The notes below the pieces were generated by a model, which was given only the letters and a program-made list of their open reading frames with translations, was not told the origin of the DNA and searched no databases. A stretch of DNA of 64,000 bases from Alligator mississippiensis. Taxonomy: Eukaryota; Chordata; Crocodylia; Alligatoridae. Shown in pieces: positions 1 to 10,915 of this stretch (the stretch's first letter is position 1; the number at the start of each line of letters is the position of its first letter). The translations under genes and the position numbers were made by a program. The stretch spans positions 212,790,978 through 212,854,977 of the forward strand of contig NC_081828.1 in the NCBI RefSeq assembly GCF_030867095.1. Reading direction: 5' to 3'.

Positions 1-838
1 TAGTGTCTCTTTGCCTCCTTCTACCAATCATATAGAAGCAATCGTATGAAGTAATCTTCTCTTCCTTCCTAAGCATTAGGCAGAGGAACAGAGAGCAAAT
101 TGGCCCATTGTTCACAGGAGGGGAGGACTAAAGAGAGCTGCCATCATACAACATGATCGTCCCACCTGGTGAAGTTCCCTTGCCACGGTGCACGCGGGGA
201 GGCATATGCAGCTGAGAGACGAGTGCAGATATATCTGCTTCCCGAAGTCCTGCAGCAGCATTTCCACATCAAAACCCTGTAGTCTGTCCCCAAAGTATTT
301 CAGTTTTACAGTGAAAAATAAAACATGCTGGTGGAAAGCTGGCATTTTACATTAGTTTAGTCCTTTTCCCACTCAAAAAGAAAGTCATAAAAATACCTTT
401 GAGGGAAGAGGTTTTCTTTTAAAATAAGTTTTGGGGTCATATTTTTCCATTAAAAAGGAGTTCCTATTTCTCAGATAGCTGTAACTCACAATAACCAACG
501 TGTGAGAGTTATCAATTCATTTTCACAATCAACTCATTTAAAAATTCAAGCCCTTGATATTCACACTGGAGTTCCACCAAGGTAATACAATTATCACATG
601 GAAATTCTTCCTCACCATTATCCAGCATTGGCCTAGCATGCATGCCTACAAGCCTGCACCACAAATAGCTTGCAGCCTAGAGCAGTGGTCCCCAACCCCT
701 GGTCCATCACTTCTCTGACGTTGGTCAGTGACCCGGGACATTTGGTTTCTCATGGGAACCTGTTTCTTTGGATCCATGGGGAAAGTCAAGTGCAATAGTG
801 CCCACCATACACTACTTCCTCAGTATTGTTGTGATGGG
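1..838. other. Unclassified non-coding DNA
   Basis: No convincing exon or RNA gene is visible. Short open frames are interrupted and show no recognisable protein. Near 681 the text 'agcagtggtccccaacccc' resembles the start of hAT/Charlie-type elements common in amniotes, but I see no matching right end, so it is not called as an element. Confidence 0.4.
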
Positions 839-839
839 T

Positions 840-1680
840 GGCGACCACTAGCCTGAGCAGACTAGATAGGCAAAAGGTGGAAAAAGAAAACAAGAACATA
901 GGGAGATGAACCAAGGACAAGTGCAGAGTGCACGTAGGGTGCAGAAATATCCAGCACACCTGGCTGGGCAGTGACCCTCTCCACAGCACAGATGTGGAAA
1001 GGGATCTCGGAGCCACGGTGGACTCCAAAATGAACACGAGTCGTCAGTGCAATGAAAGCATCAGCAAAGCTACCTGCACTTTACCATGGATCAGCAGATG
1101 AATGAGGAACAGATCCAAGGAGGTGATACTTCCCCTGTATGCAGCGTTGCTCGGACCGCAGTTGGAGTACTGCTTCCAGTTTTGGGTGCCGTACTTCAAG
1201 AAGGATGTTGATAGACTCGAGGGGGTCCAGCGGAGGCCACTCGTATGGTTAGAGGTTTACAGGACAAGCCGTATGAGGAGAGACTGAGGGACCTGGACCT
1301 GTTCCGCCTCTGCAAGAGAAAGCTGAGAGAGAATCTTGTGGCCACCTACAAATTCATTAGGGGGATGCAGCAAGAGATCGTATATCTGTGTTCACCAGGG
1401 TGCCTCTTGGGGTAACAAGAAGCAATGGTCACAAACTGACAGAGAGCAGATTTAGGCTGGATATCAGGAAAAACTTCTGCATGGTAAGGGTGGCCAAAAT
1501 TTGGACTGGGCTTCCAAGGGAGGTGGTGCTGTCCCCTACCTTGGGGGTCTTTAAGAGAAGGCTGGATAGGCATCTGGCTGGGATCATCTGACCCAGCACT
1601 CTTTCCTGCCTAGGCAGGGGGTCAGACTTGATGATCTGTAGAGGTCCTTTCTGACCCTAACATCTATGAAATCTATGAAC
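840..1680 (+). mobile_element. CR1 LINE fragment, 5'-truncated, 3' end intact
   Basis: This is the 3' part of a CR1 non-LTR retrotransposon in plus orientation. It covers the end of ORF2, downstream of the reverse-transcriptase catalytic region, and the 3' UTR. The frame at 1102-1287 gives [13 protein letters not shown], typical of the CR1 ORF2 C-terminal part. The frame at 1388-1591 gives FRLDIRKNFCMVRVAKIW, another CR1 block. The two lie in different frames with stops between, so the copy is dead. The 3' UTR carries the CR1 signature 'gacttgatgatctgta' near 1626 and ends in two head-to-tail 'atctatgaa' units (1662-1679), the short tail repeats expected of CR1. The 5' boundary is approximate. 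Confidence 0.9.
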
Positions 1681-3700
1681 TACCTCCCTTGAAGTCACCC
1701 AGCAAAGAACAGTCATGCAATACCTTGAGGCTTGTGCTATGAGAACAAATCATCATATACAAAACCCACAAAGACAGGTGCAAACCGCAGAATCAAATCA
1801 TTGCAGTTTAATCAATGTTTTGCGTCATGTAAGGCTCTATTAAAGAAAAAGATGCAAACACAGATCTGTCCACGTCTTACCAGGCAGAATTAGTCACATC
1901 CACATATTCTTTACTGCTCTGTAAAATAAGTCAAACCTCAAAAGGAGTAGCTTCTTTACTCGTTAGGCAGAAAGAGGAAGAAAAAAAAATAAAAAAAAAA
2001 ATCAAGCTTTGCAGATGCATGCCAAGCATGATCCTTTTTCTTTAAATTAAAAGGTTGTTTTGGTTTGTTTTGAAAGAGGTGTGCTTAAGAGCCCTCTTCA
2101 TTTTTGAGCCACAATGAATTTGAACCAGAAGAATTTGATCCAATGCCTTCTTCATTTCCATCCGGAAGGAATCTCTCTTGTTTTTTAATTTCATTAATTT
2201 TCGTTCATTTTAATTGCTGTCAAACGACACAAAAATCTTCATGAATAAAGCTGACAAAATGTAGCACCACAAAAGATGACTCAGTGGTAACTTAACGGTT
2301 AAGCAGAGAGAGGAGAAAATGTGATGGAAAAAAATAGGAAGACAATAAAGGGAAAGGGGAAGATTTTGAATGCGTAAATTTGCTGAGCCTTGCAGTAGCA
2401 CTGAGCAAGAATGAAGTTTGGGGCCTGATGAACCCAATTCTATATGAAAGACAAAGTTTTTCCATCTCTTACAAATAACGAACCACAAAGCTGTCAGCAG
2501 GAGTTCAGTTAGCATCCCATTATCTCTGTTTTGTTCTTCAAAGAAGAAATATTATTCCTAACCCTTTAAAAAATGAGTCAGCCTTTCAAAAGTAAGGAGA
2601 TTAAAAAAAAAAAATAATACAACATTTGGCATGTTTACTTAACTTTTAGTTTTTTTAAACTTTAGGATGGGCTTGGTTAATATGTTTGAATTCTTTTTTT
2701 CCTACAAGTGAGGGGACTGGACACTTATTTAAAAAGAAATCGGCACATATTCACCAGATTCCAAGAGCTGAAACTTAAAAAATCCCACCAAGCATCCCAA
2801 AACTAGCAGTAAGAATCGCAAAGAGCTGACAACACTGCGGACACTGGGAGGGGAAAAAATCCTTAGGGCTGACTTGAAAGGAAAACAAGAACAAAGAAAT
2901 TTGGAGGAAAAAAAAATGCCGAAGAACACTGAACTAGAACGTGGCTCTGTAACAAAGGCACACGTTAGCTTACATTGTTTGAGACGTGATTAAGTATTCA
3001 CTTTTGTTGAGGGTGACTGACTGCAAGATGATGGGTTATTGAATAAAAATCATGCCGGGCTCTGTGTTCACCAGGTATCACCTAATTTGAAGGAAACGCA
3101 ATAGCTGAATCAACCTGTCATCCTCAGTACAAATGCAGTGCATCGGTGAAAATACAATCAGCAATTCCTACATGCTGATTTGAAACTCTCAGTCCTCTGA
3201 TCTCACTAGAAGAAGCAGAGGGTATTATTCCAAATCAGTTGGATGAATTATTGCCTTGTGTTTTTAGCCTACCGGTATAACACATGGTTGACAACAACAA
3301 GAACTATGCTCAGGAATCCAGGGGTCTCTCTTGAAATTACTGGTCAGCAATTGAACCCATGAAAAAAAATTTTAAAAAGAGATGGGACCCCATTTAAAGA
3401 AGTAATAAGAGAATCAACTTTGCTCAAGGACTCTAAGGAAGAGGTATTCAAAACAGATGGAGGTCAGGTGCTACTTGCATCGTTTTTTCCTGAATGCTAT
3501 AGAACTGCTGTGGGAAACTATGCCTTTAAGAGGATCTGGCATGGTCCAGGTAAAATCAATTATGTTCACAATGAGGGTGTGAACAGACACAACATTTCTC
3601 CCTGGACAAAGGCTTGTGTCCTGGGATCCTAGAGAGGTACCAGCCCATTGTACTGCTTTAAGTATCAGTGAAGCATCTGAAAGAAAATGCGGTAACATTT
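1681..3700. other. Unclassified AT-rich DNA
   Basis: AT-rich sequence with short A tracts (about 1980-2001 and 2603-2617). No exon structure, RNA gene or transposon that I recognise. The longest minus-strand frame (2210-2515) has no recognisable domain. Confidence 0.45.
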
Positions 3701-4021
3701 TTTTCCTGCCAGGATAATGCTGTGCGTGTCTAAGGGTGGAAACAGATATTGCTTTTGTCGCCTTTATGCCACCGTCAAAATGTATGGTGGCACAAAGCGA
3801 AAGCAAATAGACATCCATACCCTTCTCATTGCACCAAAAGTGCCAACATTTGTGGTCATAGCAAAAAAAAAAAGTTGTAATACCTTGTGCCAGATGTTTA
3901 TTTGCTTCATGGCTGAAGAGCACAGGCATCCCAGAGCTACCTGCACTCTCCAGCTGCCCCAGGAGCACCTGCCCAGCGTTCCCTGCTGCCAGAAACACGC
4001 CCCTAGCAATTGCCAGGACAT

Positions 4022-4150
4022 GTCCCTGGAAGCAGGGAACACTGACTTTCCTTGCTTCCAGAGATGCACCCCAATCTCCAGGGTGCATCCCTGGAAGCAG
4101 GGAATCCAACTCTGCCTGCTTCTAGAGGAAGGCCTCAGAGATTGCCGGAG
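4022..4150. repeat. Diverged 65-bp tandem duplication with internal inverted motif
   Basis: The 16-mer ccctggaagcagggaa occurs at 4024-4039 and again at 4089-4104, a 65-bp period. Between them is an inverted partner (ttgcttccag near 4053), and a second (ctgcttctag near 4117) follows the second copy. The unit is therefore partly self-complementary. An older, more diverged relative (gttccctgctgccag) may lie at 3978-3992. Confidence 0.6.
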
Positions 4151-4647
4151 GTGTATTCCTAGACATAAGTAGTATGTTGCCCATCGTCCCGCAAGATCAA
4201 CAGGCAGGACAACAGGGAATGTGTTTCGCCCAACAGAGTGGATCAGCTGCGCATGATATCCCAGCACAGCTGATCTGCTTCATGTGGTGGCTTTAATTTC
4301 TATCCTAGGTTATTTCTAGCTCATTCAAGTTAATTGCCAATCCTTCCAGGGACCAGGCGGTGCACTCTCCCTTGCCACCTACTAGCAGAGGTGCGCCAAT
4401 GCAGCTTGGAAGGGCTACACGTGTGAACGGCTGTGGCACTCTTCTTTTGCCTTGGGTTTTAACTCGGATCAAACAGGACCGCTTCAAATGAGCCACCGGT
4501 TTACAGTCCGAATGAAGCTGCCCTTGATTCTGCACGTAACCCAGGTAAGCCAAAGGGTGTGCCCTATTTTCAATCAGATGGGATGGGTAGGCAGGAGGGG
4601 GTGCTGCGAGAGGGATGCTGGAATTTTGGGCGGATTCCTCTTTCCTC

Positions 4648-4674
4648 TATATAGTTAACATACTTAACTATATA
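4648..4674. repeat. Short perfect palindrome, 11-bp arms
   Basis: Arms tatatagttaa (4648-4658) and ttaactatata (4664-4674) are exact reverse complements around a 5-base centre. AT-only arms of this length can arise by chance in AT-rich DNA. No function is claimed. Confidence 0.6.
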
Positions 4675-4759
4675 CAATTCATTGAGTTCCCAACATTTAT
4701 ATATAAAACTCTTTAAGATAGATATAATTATCAGGTATAGATACAAACATACATATAAA

Positions 4760-5900
4760 GGCCTGTTAGCAAAAGGAAGTCGGCCCTAGGGAGGGCATTC
4801 AGGTAAGTACCCACGCCTCAGGCCCAGGAGAGGGGTGGATCCCAGGACAGTCAATCCAGAAAATTTATACCACAAGTGGGTTAGCTAATAAAGACTTCCT
4901 TACAGAGCCCGTTATACAGAAATAATACACCCAACTATTTATAACACCAACAATAACAATAGATACCAAATAGGAAACATAACCATACCAGATATTAGGT
5001 GCACCCTATCTGGGTTCCAACTACTTGGTCCATGAAATGGGATAGGGTCTTCTCCCCCTAGGCCCACTCCCTGCAAGGGTCCCTTGCCCGGGGGTGCCTC
5101 CCCTGTAGGACCTGGGTCCCCGATAACTCATGGTCCTTCCTCTGGGGGCTGTCAATCTGGCCTCTAAGTCCCCACCCCATCTCAGGCCTCCTGCAGCCAT
5201 TGGCCTTGAGTTGAGTATTCTTCCCTCTGGGCCCTGGGCCCCATGTTGGGCACCCGGGGAGCTCCTATGGGAGCCAAGCCCTCACTGGCTCCAGTTCCCC
5301 AGCCTCATGCCAGGGGTCTTTCCCTTTCTTGGGCCCTGGTTGGGGCACCAGGGCTCTTTTAGTTTAATGCTGAGCCACACTGCAGGGCTCTGGTTGTCCA
5401 CTCCAGAGCCAGGGCTAACTTGAGCAGCCTCGAGCTGCTCCCAGGGCCAGCTCGCTGTGCACCGACCTGCATGCCATGTGGGGCTTGAGTGCTCCCAGGG
5501 TTGGCTCTCTGTGTGCCAATCCATGTACTGTCTTGCCCAGCCACTTGCCAGGTTTGCAGACTCAAGTCACCTTGAGCGCCTCCCAGAGCCTGAGCACTGC
5601 ACTGTTGAGGCTCAGGCAGGGTCCCGATGATGGCCTTCTCTGGAGCTCCTCTCTCCTCGCCATCCCTTGCCAAATCTGCCCAGCATGCTGAGCACACTGG
5701 GCTTTTATTTACACTGGAGGCCCCGCCCCTGAAGTCTGCCAGACCTGCAAAGTACAGTCTTCAATCAGGCCCAGGGACTCCTTCCATCCCCCTCACCTCC
5801 AAGCAGGGGTGGGCAAGCCCCTCCCAGCTGTTACCCGATTGGTGGAAATGTTCCACCAATCCAAAGTGCTCTTCTCCAAGGCAGGCAAAAGCAGTGAGCC
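4760..5900 (-). mobile_element. Possible LTR-like block, unclassified, minus orientation
   Basis: GC-rich sequence abruptly different from its AT-rich surroundings. Read on the minus strand it contains a TATA-like AAATAAAA (5703-5710) with a GC-box-like ggggcggggcc just upstream (plus coordinates 5719-5729). The same TATA/GC-motif order and spacing recurs at 26394-26420. No retroviral coding sequence, paired LTR or target duplication is visible, so this could also be an unrelated GC-rich repeat. Frames at 5130-5697 on both strands look like shadows of GC-rich composition. Confidence 0.25.
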
Positions 5901-6734
5901 CACCACATGAACAACATACACTACCAGAAATATTAAAAGAAAAGAAACTACCCCAAGTAAAAGAACGGAGCAGGTTGAACACTGCAGAGTTGAGATGCTT
6001 TGAAAAGCATAGAAAATATAAACACTGCATCACTCTCTAGGTGGTGGCAGCCATATTTAAAATTCTTGGGGAAGAGTTTTATTCTCTTCTCCAAGGGTCA
6101 CAGAAGCTTTCAACATGGTGCAGAGCTGAAAGAACGCTATTGTCTCACAGTTCAATGCCTGAAAGAAGGGTTTTCTTACTCCAAGGCAAAAGCTAAAAGG
6201 AACAGCTGGATGGTTTCATTGCTCTAGGAAAATTCAAACACTGTGGTACACTTATGAGATATACCCTGCTTATATATAAGCCCCAAAGAATTCCCTATGT
6301 TTAAATGCAACATTTCCCACTAGCTACAAAGGGGAAGAGAGATGGATGATACCCAAGGGATGTGCAGATGTTCCTGGGACTCACAATCACATGGCTTGCT
6401 TTAATCATAGCCAGGCACAGGGGAGCAGCCTTCACCTGCGTCGGTGCATAGGCCTCCTGTACTTTCAACAGGGAGATAGCGTGTCCCTGACAGCATACTG
6501 TACTTTGCCCTGCAGAATCCCACAGCCCTCTGATTTGTTTCTCTGGGCAGTGTTTGAAGACAGATTGTTCATTGTCCAGGAGGCGCATAGCTCTCCTTTC
6601 ACGTCAGTGGGGACTTGTAGAGGAAAATTCCACTGTGCCCTAAGATGTGCAAATGGCACTTTGGCAGCTTTTAAGCATCATCAGCGGTGGTCACTTAGAA
6701 CTCAGACACTGAAAGAGAAGGAAAAAAATAAATA
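5901..6734. other. Unclassified non-coding DNA
   Basis: No gene, RNA or clear transposon recognised. Frames at 6301-6735 overlap on both strands and have no recognisable domain. Confidence 0.4.
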
Positions 6735-6962
6735 GAGACTCCTTGCCTATCAAGATAAGACTCAAAGGGGACTTGGTGGCAGCCTATAAGTATATCAGGG
6801 GTGTATATCAGAGCTTGGAGCATCATCCACCCTGGCGATCTTCCAAAGGCATCTTGATGCCTATCTTGTTGGGGTCATCTGATCCCAGGTGTCTTTCCTG
6901 CCCAAGTGCAGGGGGGCTGGACCCAATGATCTGTAAGGTCCCTTCCAGCCCCTGAGCAGATA
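6735..6962 (+). mobile_element. CR1 3'-end fragment
   Basis: A short remnant of the CR1 ORF2 end and 3' UTR. The reading KIRLKGDLVAAYKYIRG near 6746-6796 corresponds to the CR1 block that reads roughly 'RGDLIAVYKYL'. The sequence then jumps to the 3' UTR signature, with 'ggtcatctgatcccag' and 'aatgatctgtaaggtccctt' before 6960. The middle part is deleted and no tail repeats are visible. Confidence 0.8.
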
Positions 6963-8895
6963 TAAGCAGTTACGGAACACCCTACCATTTCTCCCTTCTA
7001 GAGTCCGCCCCTGGGGCAGTGAAACTCTTGCATGAATGTGGCAGTAGAGAGATTAGACAGCACAGAGATGAAAATTGCAAAGGAGGCTTCACAATCCAGC
7101 CCATAAAAGGGGATTGTGGGAACACTGAATCCAGAAGCATACAAGTGCACAGACCAAGAGAGGCTCCATACAGCAGGACCGGGCCCCCTCACACCAGTGG
7201 GATGGGGAAGCCTGTTAGAATATTGCATTGACCCCTGATGGAGGCTTGTGGGCTCCTTTAACCAAGGAGTCATTAAATCAGTGACCAGAAAACTGTGGAT
7301 AAGACTCTCAGAGATGCTCCAGGCCACAGAGGGATTGGCTGAGATGCCCCAGGCCACAGAGGGATTGGCTGAGTTCATTGGGAAACTGCGTGCCAGAAGC
7401 CCTGGACTCAAGATTGAAATGGCAGCTCCATTAGGGGAAGGCTGGACCTGATAGGCCAGGAAACTATAGTAAAAGTTGTAATAAAATGGACCCCAAGAAA
7501 GGGGCTAATTGTAAATACTCTGGCTTGGGAGAAGCAGGAAGGACTTCAGAGAGTTGGATGAACAACTCCACTACAAGTGCCCAATCTAGAAATGTGGGAA
7601 AAACCAAATACCCCATGCGATGATGCTTCCCTTCTCCTCGGCACCGCGTCTATGCATAAAGCAGAGAAAACTTTACAAAGAGAAGAGGAACCAGAATTCA
7701 TTTAGCAAAACACAACAGCAATAAATCAACCCGAGGTTTATATGAGCGGTAAGCAAAAAGCACCATCCTTCTCTGTACTGGAGGAAAATGAACTACCGCC
7801 TGCCTGGCAGTCTGAACAGCTGGTGGACCAATCCCATTATGAATGAGCTTATCTATCTTCCCCCTGTTGCTTCATTGGGCTAAGTTACGGTTCGTTTCCT
7901 TTCACTTCATGGAGTGTAGGTTCATTATGGGAGGTATTTTATTGGGGATGAAATCAATCCTCCTTCAACTTCATTGGCATCAGTTAATTGAATCATTGAA
8001 ACCGAGTCTCTTGGGTAGCCCCATGAGGGGAAGGAAGGGAATGGCATGACATTTAAAACAAATTGATGTGCTTAAGGATTGGTTTTATTCAGAAATGCAT
8101 CCCCTTCTTCCTGTAGTTGACATTTGAAACATCAGTGAATCCAGTTTGGATTTCAGAATTGTTTGACCACCTCTAGCCAGGACCAAATGGGGGAGCAAAT
8201 CCACACTAGTCTTACTGCTTCAAGATGCACTTTTGCTCCATATCCACCCCTGCACGATACTACACTATTGCAATAATACTAAGCTCTGATTGGGTCTGGT
8301 TACTTAATCCCAGATCTCCTGGCACATGTTCTAAAACCCAGGGACCTACAAGCAACCTTGGAAGTCTATATACAGCATTGTGGGAGAGGTGGGATCCCAT
8401 CCTTCTCTAGCCAGAAGCACACCACTGTTTCGGTTGAGTCACATACACTGTGTGCATCTTCCATCTCCAGTCCCAAATCATGACCAATGTAGAAGTCAAG
8501 CCTTGAAGTTACAAAGACAAGGATAGCTATGGCCAGATGTCCCCATGGCAGAGGTTTTCTTGTCAACTAAAGTTGGGGGAAAAGCATATCTGGCTATTCC
8601 TGCACATGAAATAGAGACACAGCATGGGTTAAATATGAATTCCAGCCTGCAAACCCACCCTGGGTGGATGCTCTCAATAGAGGGATGAGTCATAGATTGC
8701 TTTCCTTTCCTCACCAGCGTCATCTCTATCTCCACGGTGCTGAGCATTGCTGTAAATCTAGGTTCTTGTTTATTCCACACACTGTGGAAGAGAAATTATG
8801 CTGTCTGCTTGGATGTGCATAGCTGTGCATCATCGGCAAACGGTTGGCATTTCAGTGCATCACAACTAAGATTCCCTGAAGAAGGTGTTAGAAAC
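6963..8895. other. Unclassified non-coding DNA
   Basis: No recognisable gene. Contains the 30-bp tandem duplication listed separately at 7311-7370. From about 7450 the sequence is ordinary AT-rich DNA. Confidence 0.4.
7311..7370. repeat. 30-bp tandem duplication
   Basis: Two adjacent 30-bp units, 7311-7340 and 7341-7370, differ at one base (ctccagg versus ccccagg). The unit is a multiple of three and keeps a surrounding plus-strand frame (7248-7451) open, giving EMLQATEGLA followed by EMPQATEGLA. The frame has no recognisable homology. The high identity implies a recent slippage or duplication event. Confidence 0.85.
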
Positions 8896-9375
8896 TGAGT
8901 CAGGGATGGTGACCTGATACATGGGCAAAGCCCAAGGACCAGGTTCCCAGGGAGCCAGCAGTTCAAAGCTGAAGTCTGGAGGCACCAGCTGCTGGTGCTG
9001 AAGTCAGGATGACCCAGGAATCCAAAGTGGAATTGGGAGCTAGAGCCAGAGCCAGGATATACCAGAAGTTGGAACCGGACTCAAGCCAGAGTCAAGTCAG
9101 GGAGAGCCAAGGGTCAGGGCCAGAGACCTGAGAAGTAAAGCAAAGATGCACAGGAAGATTAGGAGCAAGTACCCAAGTCTTTGTGACACACTGTAGTGTG
9201 GTCTGGGCCTTGCTTTTAAGGTGACTGGAGTGGGTGTGGCCTGTTACCTGTGGCCTCAGGCCACCTGCTGCCCAGACTGTCCCATTAGGACCAGTTGGGT
9301 CCATGGCACTGGTCTGGGCCCACTGTAGGTGGCACTTATTTCTCTGCAACCTCAGAGGATGAATCACCCTGATCC
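8896..9375. repeat. Purine-biased, internally repetitive DNA
   Basis: Dense in short related words such as 'agccagagccagg', 'gagtcaagtcagg' and 'gggtcagggccagag' around 9040-9130, grading into GC-rich text to about 9375. A weaker similar word pattern ('gagtcaagccaggaatcaag') occurs near 44000. It may be part of an unclassified repeat family. No ends or coding sequence could be defined. Confidence 0.35.
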
Positions 9376-10637
9376 TCTTGTTGGGACCAGCTGTGCCCAG
9401 AGCTCTGATTTGGCCTCCTTCCAGTTGGGAAAACTGAGCAACTTATAAATATGGAAGTGAGCAAGACAATGTGAGCAAACACACATTAGGTACCTAACTC
9501 CAAACATCTATCCAGAAAAAAAACCCCCACTATTTGAGTTGAAACCGAAGAATTTTACAGAATTTGGCAGCTACATTTTGGTTGTGAAAGGTCCCGAGGT
9601 GTCTAGACTTAGGCTCCTATGCATGCCCAGCCTCATTCTGGTCTGAGCATTTAGGACAGAAAAAGATGACATCATTCTGGAAGAGCAAACCAGAACCTAG
9701 GTTCTCCCTTCCCCCATCCAGATGCCCTAATCAGTAGCTTCAGCTTTCAACCTAAGTTTTATTCTGTCTTAACATTAGGCATCTGGTCTGATGAAGTGAT
9801 CTAATGTACCTTTCTGAATCTCAACTTGCCTATAAAACATATCCTTCTCTATAAGGCCTAGTCCAGCTAATACCAAAGCCAAAAGAAAACCATCCATTCA
9901 CTTGAATAGAAGCTAGAACTCTAAATGAATGTATATAGGATAACCATGTGTTCAGTGGGAATCATGGGAATAGATCCTAATGCTAAATGCAAATTTAAGT
10001 TTGTTCTGGATGTCACTATTAGACTGTGAACTACAAAGCAATGAAAATATCAGCATAAGAGCTATGGGATAGCAAGCTGCCTACTAATTACTTCATTAAA
10101 ACTCTCTCCGTTTGGACCGAACCCTGTGGAGGATTTTAGCCAAAAAAATATTGAAAAGAACAAGCAAGTTCCTGTATTTCTTTAAAAATATTCAACATAT
10201 TCCTTCCCGGCAGTAATAAATAATAGTGCATCCAAAGCTTATTACTTTTTTTACTTTATATGTAGGTTCAATCAAGTATGCTGTTCTTAAAGTGACATTT
10301 TCAATATCACCCTTCTCAGCAGCAGATACATGCACCAGATGGAACGTAGCTGGAATAACATCTACTGACTCGCTCCTGGAGACTTTTCCCTCAGGCTCCC
10401 CGCAGCGTAATGAATGGCCAATGACGTTACTGCATGTTGGCTAATTTTAAAATAGCTACTGTTTGGATGCATTCAAGGTGATGGCTTTGCTTTGAATAGC
10501 CCATTCATGAAAAACAACAGCCTTATATTCTGATGGCTGCCTGAGTCAAGCCAGGATTTTCAGAAGGAGACACTACATCAACCCAACTAAGTCAGTGAGA
10601 GGGGATAGATTATGACCCCCTAAATAAAGTTTCTGCT
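9376..10637. other. Unclassified DNA, possible conserved non-coding block at 10080-10560
   Basis: No gene or transposon recognised. The part from about 10080 to 10560 is low in simple repeats and carries well-spaced motif-like words, including gccaatgacgttac (CCAAT plus a CRE-like core) near 10417. This suggests, but does not show, a regulatory element. Confidence 0.3.
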
Positions 10638-10700
10638 CTTTTTTTTCTCTTTTTTTTTTTCCTTTTTTTTTTTGGAGGGGGGGGTGTGTGGGGGGGGGGG
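10638..10700. repeat. Pyrimidine tract followed by G-rich tract
   Basis: Long T runs broken by C (10638-10673) are followed directly by G runs with a few T (10674-10700). Low-complexity DNA of this kind is prone to slippage and to assembly error. Confidence 0.9.
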
Positions 10701-10737
10701 TGTTCCATGCTCATCACTTTATTGATAGTGCAGGAGA

Positions 10738-10915
10738 GAGTCAGAAAACCCAGGATCTAGTTCAAGCTCCATCAGTGGTCTATTGGATAACCTTGGACAG
10801 GACACTGTTCCCTGCTACAGTTTCCTTGACAAGGCAATGGGGATAATATTGATCATCCCTTATAAAGTACTTCTAAACTATGCATGAAAAGTGCTATAGC
10901 TAGACCCTGGTAGGT
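10738..10915 (+). mobile_element. MIR-type SINE fragment
   Basis: Matches the MIR core and LINE-related 3' half in order. A central 'ccttggacaggacactgtt' is followed by 'cagtttcctt' and 'aatggggataatatt', then 'aaagtgct'-like 3' words. The tRNA-like head is weak or missing. An old, diverged, inert copy. Confidence 0.75.

Larger units (their letters stand above)
3701..4759. other. Unclassified DNA with short repeats
   Basis: Holds overlapping open frames on both strands (minus 3471-4109, 212 codons; plus 3717-4172). Openness on both strands through a repeat-containing stretch argues against a gene, and neither product shows a recognisable domain. A short imperfect palindrome sits at 3760-3798 (gccttt.tgccacc facing ggtggcacaaagc). 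The tandem repeat at 4022-4150 and the palindrome at 4648 are listed separately. Confidence 0.4.

Noticed and set aside
681..790. hAT/Charlie-type element start
   Set aside because: One terminus-like word only. No partner end or target duplication.
3471..4109. 212-codon minus-strand open frame
   Set aside because: It overlaps open plus-strand frames and a self-complementary tandem repeat. No domain, splice context or codon signature supports a gene.
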